The notes under the pieces: generated by a model
What the model saw: only the letters and a program-made list of their open reading frames with translations
The model's database searches: none
What the model was told of the DNA's origin: nothing
Shown: positions 31,591 through 39,035 of the stretch, one piece after another
Layout of the letters: each line of letters opens with the position of its first letter
How positions within the stretch are numbered: the stretch's first letter is position 1
Made by a program: the position numbers and the translations under genes
Source: Spirochaetales bacterium Spiro_07
Lineage (GTDB): Bacteria > Spirochaetota > Spirochaetia > Treponematales > Treponemataceae
NCBI GenBank assembly: GCA_001603145.1
Contig: LVBI01000035.1
Location: forward strand, 1 to 40,958
DNA: 40,958 nucleotides
Reading direction: 5' to 3'

Positions 31591-32619
31591 ATGAAAATCA
31601 AAAGTCTAATTATTTTATGTTTAATTGCAATTCTATGTTCATGCGAACGCAACCTCAACCGGCCAGAAAAAATCAGTTATGACGGACAGAAAATGACAGA
31701 GCAATTAACTCAAAGGAAATTCGATACTTCTAAAGCTATTGAAGAAATGACACGTGAAAGAACTGAGACTAAAATTCCCTTTACAATGAATTATTCAGAA
31801 TGTTTAGGAAAACCTGTTATTGAGCTTGATCCAGTCAGACATATTTATGTGATGGTAGATTCTGGTTGTACAAGAAACTGGTATTTTTCTTCAATTCTTA
31901 ACAAGGTGAATCTTTCAAATGATGATTTTATGAAAATTATTATTCAAGATTTAAGAAAGAATGTGCCTGAACTTTCAAATGAACACCCATCAGATGAAGA
32001 ATTCAGCAGTTTCCTAAAAAATGAATGGGAAAACTACAATTTGAATCATCTTGCAAAGCTTTACATTAATAATATTTCACTGATATATGATTCAGTGCAA
32101 AATCAAAGCTACGATGCTGTCCTTGGTGCTGATTTTTTAATGAGTTATAACAGAGTTACTTTTGATTATATCAATAATTATATAATTCTTAATGACGAAA
32201 AACTCGATGGAACAGCAATTCCTTTTATTCAATCTCCAAATAATGAAATTTTGATTAATTTCACTTACAACGGACAGCAGGAATTAGCAATGATTGATAC
32301 CGGTAACTATAGTTTCACTCCACGGCATAATATCGGAGACGGAAACCAGGATTATGATATTAATGATTATTCAACTTATGGGTTGGCATACAATGGTGAC
32401 GTACCTGTTACTCCGCGCATAATGAAAACTTATAATAACATTCAGATTAGCGGTGCTACTTACAACAACATAAAAGGCGCTTATTCTACAATTGAAGGTT
32501 CTGGATTTGTAAAAGGATCTCAGTTGCACATGATGAAATTGAATAATCTTGGAAATGTTTTCTTTTATGATCATATAATCCAATTTGACTTTGTTGATAA
32601 AGTTTTTATTATCAAATAG
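31591..32619 (+). CDS. Lipoprotein with two retropepsin-like lobes
   Basis: A 342-aa lipoprotein with a signal peptide ending I-L-C-S-C, Cys18 being the likely lipidation site. It contains two catalytic-type aspartate motifs: Y-V-M-V-D90-S-G and L-A-M-I-D236-T-G. Lobe one also has A-V-L-G-A-D-F-L (176-183), the hydrophobic-Gly-x-Asp/Glu pattern of retropepsins, and lobe two ends L-G-N-V-F-F-Y-D. Both lobes in one chain look like a bilobed aspartyl protease, probably cell-surface or periplasmic; activity is inferred. A ribosome site AGGG lies 8 nt before the ATG. It is AT-rich compared with the genes on both sides, suggesting recent gain. Confidence 0.8.
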   Translation: MKIKSLIILCLIAILCSCERNLNRPEKISYDGQKMTEQLTQRKFDTSKAIEEMTRERTETKIPFTMNYSECLGKPVIELDPVRHIYVMVDSGCTRNWYFSSILNKVNLSNDDFMKIIIQDLRKNVPELSNEHPSDEEFSSFLKNEWENYNLNHLAKLYINNISLIYDSVQNQSYDAVLGADFLMSYNRVTFDYINNYIILNDEKLDGTAIPFIQSPNNEILINFTYNGQQELAMIDTGNYSFTPRHNIGDGNQDYDINDYSTYGLAYNGDVPVTPRIMKTYNNIQISGATYNNIKGAYSTIEGSGFVKGSQLHMMKLNNLGNVFFYDHIIQFDFVDKVFIIK

Positions 32620-32624
32620 GGCTC

Positions 32625-32653
32625 TTGCACAAAATGAAAGAATTTTCCATAAT
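32625..32653 (+). promoter_or_regulatory. Leaderless-type promoter of the HAD gene
   Basis: TTGCAC, a 17-nt spacer and CATAAT, ending 5 nt before ATG 32659. No ribosome site is possible. Confidence 0.55.
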
Positions 32654-32658
32654 TCAAC

Positions 32659-33429
32659 ATGGAAAACATATCTTTAATTCTTTCAGACTTAGACGGAACA
32701 CTCTTCCGCAACGACAAATCAATTTCAGGTTTTACAAAGCAGACAATCGCCCAAGCGCAAAAGCAAGGCGTGCTTTTCGGCATTTCAACAGCACGCGCAG
32801 GCGTAAACGCCGTAAAATTTCTTGACGGCATCAATCCCGACATTATGATTTCAAACGGCGGAGGCTTGGTAACTTTCAGAGGTGCAAAGATTTATTCTTG
32901 CGAATTTTCCGTTGAAGAAATCCGCACGTTAATTGACGCAACCTTTGAAATTTGCGGAAAAAATGCAATAATTTCAGTTGATAACGAAAGAGGCCTTTAT
33001 TCAAACTCAAAAGAAGAACTCGGCGATAAATTCTGGACTTACAACGATTTTTCAGATTTCAACGAGCCGTGCATGAAAATGTGCATCGAGACGCTCGACA
33101 AAGAAAAGGTCACGGCGGTTGCTTCACGCATCGGGCTTGAGCAGATTGATTTTCTGCCGTTTTCAGACATTCCGTGGTACAAGCTCAGCAAAAAAGGCGC
33201 AACCAAAGAAAAGGCAATAGACGCGCTTTGCAAGCATCTTAAGCTTTCGCCTTTGCAGATTGTGGCCTTCGGCGATGATTTCAACGACATTGGAATGCTC
33301 AAGCTATGCGGCAAAGGAATCGCCATGAGCAACGCAATTGACGAAGTAAAAGCTATTGCTGACAAAATCTGCCTTTCAAACGAAGAAGACGGCGTTGCAA
33401 AGTGCATTTCAGAAATACTCAAACTTTAG
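32659..33429 (+). CDS. Cof-type HAD-superfamily phosphatase
   Basis: A 256-aa cytoplasmic phosphatase of the Cof/YbjI type. The nucleophile motif S-D-L-D-G-T-L is at residues 9-15, motif III is the lysine in K-L-S-K-K, and motif IV is G-D-D-F-N-D-I-G-M-L. Members remove phosphate from sugar phosphates, pyridoxal phosphate or flavin nucleotides; the substrate here is unknown. The start follows a -10 box by 5 nt. Confidence 0.94.
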   Translation: MENISLILSDLDGTLFRNDKSISGFTKQTIAQAQKQGVLFGISTARAGVNAVKFLDGINPDIMISNGGGLVTFRGAKIYSCEFSVEEIRTLIDATFEICGKNAIISVDNERGLYSNSKEELGDKFWTYNDFSDFNEPCMKMCIETLDKEKVTAVASRIGLEQIDFLPFSDIPWYKLSKKGATKEKAIDALCKHLKLSPLQIVAFGDDFNDIGMLKLCGKGIAMSNAIDEVKAIADKICLSNEEDGVAKCISEILKL

Positions 33430-33460
33430 TTTTAGAACTTTAGAAAGATGAAACAATTAT

Positions 33461-33489
33461 TTGAAAACTGACCAGAAATGTGGTAAATT
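33461..33489 (+). promoter_or_regulatory. Leaderless-type promoter of the M48 gene
   Basis: TTGAAA, a 17-nt spacer and TAAATT, ending 6 nt before ATG 33496. No ribosome site is present between them. Confidence 0.55.
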
Positions 33490-33495
33490 AGAAAC

Positions 33496-34326
33496 ATGAG
33501 CAAGAAAATTTTTTATAGACTTACGTTAATTTTATTTCCGTTGTTTTTCCTTGTCAGCTGCATGACAACAACTACAGCTGCTGGAAATGTTGGTGCTGAC
33601 AGAAAGCAAGTTATGCTTGTTTCCGAAGAGGAAATGAACGAGAGCGCAAACCAGGCTTATGCAGAAGTTCTTGCCGAAGCAAAAAAGGCCGGAACACTCA
33701 ACACAAACCAGGCGACGCTCCAGAGGGTTCAGAAAATCGCCAAAAGACTGATTGCGCAGACACCAGTTTTCCGCGAAGACGCACTAGGCTGGGACTGGCA
33801 GGTAAATGTCATCAAAGAAGACACCATAAACGCATGGTGCATGCCGGGCGGCAAGATTGTAGTTTACACAGGCATTATCGATTCGCTGAACCTTACGGAC
33901 GGCGAGCTTGCAGCTGTAATGGGACATGAAATTTCGCACGCACTCAAAGAGCACAGCCGCGAAAGAGCAAGCCAGAGCGCGCTGCAGAATCTCGGCGTTG
34001 CGGCTACAGCAGCTCTTTTGGGGCTTAAAGAAACAGGCACACAGCTTCTCGGCATTGCTGCTGAATATACGCTCGGTCTGCCGTTTTCGCGCAAACATGA
34101 AACAGAAGCTGACCATGTTGGCACAGAACTGATGGCGCGCGCAGGTTATGACCCGTATGAAGCTGTGAACATCTGGAAAAAGATGGAAGCTGTATCTGGC
34201 TCGTCTGTACCTGAAATTTTGAGCACACACCCGTCACACCAGAGCCGCATCAACGACTTGCAGGTTATTGCTGAAAAGGTTTATCCGCTGTATCAAGAAG
34301 CCCAAAAGAAAGGCATAGCAAAATAA
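33496..34326 (+). CDS. M48-family zinc metalloprotease lipoprotein
   Basis: A 276-aa lipoprotein with lipobox F-L-V-S-C (Cys22). The catalytic motif is H144-E-I-S-H148, with the third zinc ligand at E204 in H-E-T-E-A-D. The downstream G-T-E-L-M-A-R-A-G-Y-D-P and the end region S-T-H-P-S-H-Q-S-R-I are typical of the BepA/YcaL-type M48 peptidases that remove misfolded outer-membrane proteins. Envelope quality control is the likely role, inferred from family. A clear terminator follows. Confidence 0.95.
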   Translation: MSKKIFYRLTLILFPLFFLVSCMTTTTAAGNVGADRKQVMLVSEEEMNESANQAYAEVLAEAKKAGTLNTNQATLQRVQKIAKRLIAQTPVFREDALGWDWQVNVIKEDTINAWCMPGGKIVVYTGIIDSLNLTDGELAAVMGHEISHALKEHSRERASQSALQNLGVAATAALLGLKETGTQLLGIAAEYTLGLPFSRKHETEADHVGTELMARAGYDPYEAVNIWKKMEAVSGSSVPEILSTHPSHQSRINDLQVIAEKVYPLYQEAQKKGIAK

Positions 34327-34355
34327 CGGTTTTGAACAAAGCTTAAGGCATAAAA

Positions 34356-34391
34356 AAATCCTTGCAGGATAATTTTGCAAGGATTTTTTTT
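34356..34391 (+). terminator. Intrinsic terminator
   Basis: AAATCCTTGCA (34356-34366) pairs with TGCAAGGATTT (34376-34386), with a T-run after it; it lies 29 nt downstream of the M48 gene and faces the end of the chemoreceptor gene. Confidence 0.92.
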
Positions 34392-34477
34392 CGCTATAAA
34401 GATTTGCAAGTTTAGGCGCTTCGTTTCGGTGCGCGGTTTCTGCGCAACCTCAACCCGCACCTTCGGCTTGGTTCGGC

Positions 34478-36583
34478 TTAAACCTTGAAAAGATCAATCT
34501 CTGAACCGATTTTTCTTATGTTGTCAGCAACTTTGCTAGAAATGCTTGAAAGTGATGCACCAGTTTCATTGATTCGGTCTGCACCGGCATGCATTTCTTT
34601 AATGCTGTCCCTCATTGCAAATGTTGCATCCTGCAGCTTCTGCACTTCCGCAAGAATGTGCTTATTTCCGTTCATCATTTCAGCTGATGCAACACGAACT
34701 TCTGAAGTAGAATTGTTCATAGAACCAAGGGCATCAATAATCTGCTTAGAACCGGCCTGCTGCTCTTCCATTGCGTTCTTAATCTGCGTAATAATCTCGC
34801 TCGTTTCATTTATACTAGCTGCAATTGCAGAGAACGCGGTGTTCGTTTCGTTTGAAACGGTAACAACATCTTGAATAGTCTGCTGAATCTTATTAAGTTC
34901 AGAACCGATAGTCTTTGACTGGTCTGTAGAAGTTTCTGAAAGCTTGCGGATTTCATCAGCAACAACGGCAAAACCTTTACCGGCTTCACCGGCATGGGCA
35001 GCTTCAATTGCCGCGTTCATAGCGAGCAAGTTCGTCTGTTCAGCAATGCCAGCGATTGCAGCGTTTGCATCTTGCAGCATCTTAGACTGCTCGTTAATCT
35101 GCATGATTTTATCGTTTGCGTTGCTCTGCGTGTTAGAACCTTCGTTTGAATGAAGTTCAAGCTGTTTGAACGATTCAATCATCTTGTTGACCGAAACATT
35201 TACAGAATCGATGTTGCCAATCATCTGCTCAACAGCGGTAGAAGCCTGAGTAACGCATGTAGCCTGAGAAGAAATCATGCGTTCAAGCGATTCAATGTTA
35301 GAGCTTATTTCGTTTACAGCTCCTGCTGTTTCTTGAACTGAATCAGACTGCGTTACAATCTGATTGTTTACGCTGTCTATATTTGAAATAATCGCCTTGA
35401 TCGAATCGGAGGCATCTTTTGTGCTTAACTGAAGATCAGAGTCTACAGAAATTAAGTCTTCCTTTGAGCTCTTCAAGTTTGAAACAATGCCATGAAGCTT
35501 TTCAACGAACCCGTTGAAGCCGTTTACAACATCACCAATTTCATCGTTCGTAACAGATGGTATGCGCTGCGTAAGGTCAGCATTTCCACTTGAAATTGTT
35601 GTAATAGAATCTTTTACGGTCTTAAGCGGCTTGACAAGCATAGTTATTAATATACCGATAATAACAGCAGAAATGAAAACCGCTACACCGATAAACAGCG
35701 CTGATTTTTTTCGTGTTGCTGTAAGTGAAGCAAAATGTATATCATACGGAGCAACGGCAAAGACTGTCCAAGTTGAATCGGCTACTTTTTTATAAGCCGC
35801 AATAAGATGCACATTGATATTCGGGTCTACAAAGTCTGATACGCCTTCTTTTCCCTGAAAAATATTTGAAAGAACAAGACCTAAGCCCTGTGTTTCGTCA
35901 AGTTTTGCACCACCCTCATCTTCTGATTTTTCTGTTTCAGCTGCATTGGCATTGGCAACAGTTGTTGCAGTTGCCCAGTTCAAAACGGACGGATGCATTC
36001 CGCCGCCCAAGTCGATTTTTTCAATAGTGCTGAGAGCTGTATTACCTTCAATTACCATAACAATTGCACCGATTGCCTTGCGGTCTTTATTGTATACAGG
36101 AACACTATAATGCTGAAGGATGCTGTTTGTAACAGTACTGAATTTAGGGTCAGAAGCGTAATCTTTACCGGCAAAGGCTTCCTGAAAGTAAGGACGGTTT
36201 GCGAAATTGATTTTTCTGCCGTCTGCAAGAAGAGCATCGCCGTTAGCGTCATAAAAGGCTATGTCTATACAATTCGGGCCAAAACAAGATTTTGAACCTA
36301 CAATCTCTTTCTGTTTGTCTGCAAGCGAAACATTCTCGTCCTTAATCATAGACAATTCAGCAAGAACATGCAAAGTCTGAAAATGTCTCTTATTGATTGC
36401 ATCAATCTGATGTGCTACGTCAGTCGCAAGTGCGTCCATATTGCCATAGACATTCTTTGTCATTGCCTTTTCGGCTGTTCTATAAGAAATAGTTCCAATC
36501 GATACACTTACAGTAGCTCCTACAGCGAGATACATAACCAAAAGCTTAGCCGCAAGCCTAATACGAAATCTTTGTCCTATCAC
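34478..36583 (-). CDS. Methyl-accepting chemotaxis protein with dCache sensor
   Basis: A 701-aa receptor. TM1 is at residues 10-33, then a periplasmic double-Cache-like sensor (about 40-290, with [12 protein letters not shown]), TM2 at about 292-317, a HAMP domain (G-N-A-D-L-T-Q-R-I near 345) and the cytoplasmic signalling helices with the invariant hairpin [17 protein letters not shown]. An E/Q-rich methylation-helix region is visible, but the C-terminus (E-I-D-L-F-K-V) has no CheR-tethering pentapeptide. Its ligand is unknown. The start is GTG with GGAG 7 nt upstream. A TATAAT at 36675-36670 is the probable -10, leaving a leader of about 80 nt. Confidence 0.96.
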   Translation of the reverse strand: MIGQRFRIRLAAKLLVMYLAVGATVSVSIGTISYRTAEKAMTKNVYGNMDALATDVAHQIDAINKRHFQTLHVLAELSMIKDENVSLADKQKEIVGSKSCFGPNCIDIAFYDANGDALLADGRKINFANRPYFQEAFAGKDYASDPKFSTVTNSILQHYSVPVYNKDRKAIGAIVMVIEGNTALSTIEKIDLGGGMHPSVLNWATATTVANANAAETEKSEDEGGAKLDETQGLGLVLSNIFQGKEGVSDFVDPNINVHLIAAYKKVADSTWTVFAVAPYDIHFASLTATRKKSALFIGVAVFISAVIIGILITMLVKPLKTVKDSITTISSGNADLTQRIPSVTNDEIGDVVNGFNGFVEKLHGIVSNLKSSKEDLISVDSDLQLSTKDASDSIKAIISNIDSVNNQIVTQSDSVQETAGAVNEISSNIESLERMISSQATCVTQASTAVEQMIGNIDSVNVSVNKMIESFKQLELHSNEGSNTQSNANDKIMQINEQSKMLQDANAAIAGIAEQTNLLAMNAAIEAAHAGEAGKGFAVVADEIRKLSETSTDQSKTIGSELNKIQQTIQDVVTVSNETNTAFSAIAASINETSEIITQIKNAMEEQQAGSKQIIDALGSMNNSTSEVRVASAEMMNGNKHILAEVQKLQDATFAMRDSIKEMHAGADRINETGASLSSISSKVADNIRKIGSEIDLFKV

Positions 36584-36992
36584 TTTCTTACTCCAAAAAT
36601 CACTGAATTACAAGAACTAGTTTTACGAACCAATGTTTCTGTAAAACGTTTAATCAGACCAATATCTCCATTATATCACGTTTTTTTTTATTTGTATAGA
36701 CTAACAGACAGAAAAAACGTTAAGAATTTTTCAAGAGCATGGTAAATTGTTATGAAATGCAAAAAAAAGATGGGGCTGTCCAAAAAGATTTGTCATGCTG
36801 AACTTGATTCAGCATCTACGCTATATGCTATATATAGTGCAGAGATTCCGAAACAAGTTCGGAATGACGCTATGCAACAAGCTCATTGAACAGCCCTATG
36901 ACAAACTGCATATGAGTCTGACTATGACAAACTGCGCATGAAACAGACAATGAGAAACCGTGCCCGAAACAGCACGGCAATCTAGTAAAACG
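36584..36992. other. 409-bp gap: chemoreceptor leader plus fold-back element
   Basis: No gene is present. It holds the chemoreceptor promoter and leader on the minus strand and the fold-back element at 36769-36899. A GTTTTAC/GTAAAAC inverted repeat at about 36622-36650 lies in the leader. Confidence 0.65.
36769..36899. repeat. 131-bp fold-back element, second copy
   Basis: Ends GATGGGGCTGT at the left and ACAGCCCTAT at the right. The interior holds GCTGAACTTGATTCAGC, the palindrome CTATATATAG and TCCGAAACAAGTTCGGA. It shares its plan and most of its interior with 29391-29547. Confidence 0.8.
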
Positions 36993-37778
36993 TCAGCTAA
37001 GCTGTTTCAAGACGGCATTCGTCACTTTCCAAGTGCCGTTCTGCTTCTGAACATCTACAACAGCGTAGCGGCCTTCCATCAAGGCGCCAGGGTTTATCAC
37101 CGTGGTTTTGCCTACAGTGTCAATGCCGACAGCTTCGTGTACATGACCAGACACAGAAAGCAGCGGCTGATAAGTTTCTAGAAATTCTCTGTATAAGGCA
37201 GAACCGACATGCATTCCGTTTGAAATCATGTCAACTTTTGTGTCTTTCGGCGGATTGTGCGAAATGACTATCAGACTGTTCCACTCAAGCGAAGCGTCGG
37301 CCGTCTGCTTTGCGCCAGCGTTTTCAGCTTCTGCTGTTTCAGCTTTTGCGGCCGCGTCTTCGCCGTCGCTTTCATCAAAAGGATATTCTTCGTATTCGGC
37401 TGAATGTTCTGCAACCATGTCAAAATCGCTTTGCAGCTCTTCTTCGGTGCGTTCGTTAGGCGTTACGCCTGTAAACTTAGAAGCGCCGCCTGAACCGGCA
37501 AATGCAAGCCCGTCGCGGAATACCATCGTACCCTGCACAGAAATGTCTCGCTTTTCAAGCTCTTCTAAGAAAGAAGGCTTGTCGCAGTTGCCAAGCACAG
37601 AATAAAGCGCAGGCGACTTTTCTTCGAGCAGCTTCAAAACAGGCATTGCCTTTTCAGGCTCGTCATAATTCGTAAAGTCACCGGCAAAAATCACGGCATC
37701 AGCTTTCTTAAATTCGTCGTCAAGCTTTTCAATGTATTTGGTGTCCGCATGTGCGTCTGATAAAACTAAAAAATGCAT
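36993..37778 (-). CDS. Metallophosphoesterase (YfcE/MJ0936-like)
   Basis: A 261-aa calcineurin-like phosphoesterase. All metal-binding motifs are present: D8-A-H10, G-D-F-T near 34, G-N-C-D near 68, S-H-N-P-P and G-H-V-H. The family length is usually 160-230 aa; the excess is an acidic, Ala/Glu-rich insert at about residues 120-160 just before the S-H-N motif. Natural substrates are unknown. AAGGAG lies 5 nt before the ATG. It follows hisC by 31 bp and is probably co-transcribed. Confidence 0.93.
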   Translation of the reverse strand: MHFLVLSDAHADTKYIEKLDDEFKKADAVIFAGDFTNYDEPEKAMPVLKLLEEKSPALYSVLGNCDKPSFLEELEKRDISVQGTMVFRDGLAFAGSGGASKFTGVTPNERTEEELQSDFDMVAEHSAEYEEYPFDESDGEDAAAKAETAEAENAGAKQTADASLEWNSLIVISHNPPKDTKVDMISNGMHVGSALYREFLETYQPLLSVSGHVHEAVGIDTVGKTTVINPGALMEGRYAVVDVQKQNGTWKVTNAVLKQLS

Positions 37779-37809
37779 AAAAACTCCTTATTCGTTTGCT
37801 GATAATAAA

Positions 37810-38913
37810 TTAAAGCTTCTTCATCACGTCAAGAAGCTTTTGCATCTGTTCGTCTGTGCCGATTGTAATCCGCACAAAATCTCTGATTACGTCTATATCG
37901 AAGTAGCGCACAAGAATTCCCTGCTTCTTTATCGATTCATAGACATCTTTTCCGGGCATTCCGTCTTTTGAAACAAGCAAGAAATTCGTCTTTGAAGGAA
38001 TTACGTTCCAGCCTGAATCAGACAAAGCTTTGCAGAAAATGTCTCTCGTATTGATGACTTTTCTGCAATTTTCGACGTACCATTCAATGTCTGAACAAGC
38101 CGCAATCGCCGCAGTCTGGCAGAATGCGTCTGTCGGAAAATGGTTGAACGAATTCTTTGTTGTGGTCAAAGCGTTAATCAGCGCAGGCGCGCCGATTGCA
38201 TAGCCCAGGCGCATTCCGGCAAAAGACATGCTTTTTGAGAAAGTTCTGATTACAAGCAGATTCTCGTATTTTTTTAGAAGCGGCAGTACAGTGTAGCCCG
38301 AAAAATCTGTGTAAGCTTCGTCTACGACAAAAACCTTGTCTTTCGGGTAAGCTTCAAGCATAGCTTCAATTTCAGCCGGAAGCAGAGCTCTGCCCGTCGG
38401 GGCGTTTGGGTTTGCAAAAATCATGCCGGTTGAGTCAATGGCGAGCATCGCTTTCGTGTCCAGCGTAAAATCAGCGTTGAGCGGCACTTTCTTGAGGTTG
38501 ATGCCGTAATAGCCTGCATAAACCGGATAAAAGCTGTAAGAAAATTCCGGCGAAACGAGAGGCTTGTCGCTGTCAAAAAATGAATAGAAAACGAATGAAA
38601 GCACTTCGTCAGAGCCGTTGCCGCAAAAAATCATGTCTTCTGTAATTTCAAAGCCGAGCGGCTGCTGATCTTTTGCCGGAACAAGCACGCCGCCTGTCTT
38701 GTTGAGCGCTTTTGCAATCGCCTTTTTCAGTTCATGTGAATCTGGGTCAGGGTAAAGCGCAAGCTTCTGAAGCGGAATATCTTTCACAGCTTCTTTGATT
38801 TTCGGTGACGGCAGATAGGGGTTTTCGTTTGCGTTAAGCTTTATGTACTCCCTGTCTTTAGGTTGTTCCCCTGGCTTATAGGGCTGCAAATTTTGTAATC
38901 TTTGTGCGAACAT
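37810..38913 (-). CDS. hisC: Histidinol-phosphate aminotransferase
   Basis: A 367-aa PLP enzyme, class I/II aminotransferase, for step seven of histidine synthesis. Opening residues L-N-A-N-E-N-P-Y (26-33) are diagnostic for HisC, the PLP lysine is K227 in T-F-S-K-S-M-S, and R235-L-G-Y follows. No other his gene is in the window, and some members instead transaminate aromatic acids, so the substrate is somewhat less certain than the family. GAGG lies 9 nt before the ATG. Confidence 0.93.
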   Translation of the reverse strand: MFAQRLQNLQPYKPGEQPKDREYIKLNANENPYLPSPKIKEAVKDIPLQKLALYPDPDSHELKKAIAKALNKTGGVLVPAKDQQPLGFEITEDMIFCGNGSDEVLSFVFYSFFDSDKPLVSPEFSYSFYPVYAGYYGINLKKVPLNADFTLDTKAMLAIDSTGMIFANPNAPTGRALLPAEIEAMLEAYPKDKVFVVDEAYTDFSGYTVLPLLKKYENLLVIRTFSKSMSFAGMRLGYAIGAPALINALTTTKNSFNHFPTDAFCQTAAIAACSDIEWYVENCRKVINTRDIFCKALSDSGWNVIPSKTNFLLVSKDGMPGKDVYESIKKQGILVRYFDIDVIRDFVRITIGTDEQMQKLLDVMKKL

Positions 38914-38998
38914 AAAATGTGCCTCTAGCGTTTGTTTTGTTTCTTGAGTGAGTATAAAACAGCAATAAATAAAAAAAAAGCACTTTTTAAAGTTTTTA

Positions 38999-39027
38999 TT
39001 GAGAAATACGGAAAATTCTGTTATTAT
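38999..39027 (+). promoter_or_regulatory. Leaderless-type promoter of the large unknown gene
   Basis: TTGAGA, a 17-nt spacer and TATTAT, ending 8 nt before ATG 39036. Confidence 0.5.
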
Positions 39028-39035
39028 ATTGAGTT

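Noticed and set aside
37810..38913. A larger histidine operon around hisC
   Set aside because: No other his gene is in the window; the neighbours are a phosphoesterase and an unknown gene on the other strand.
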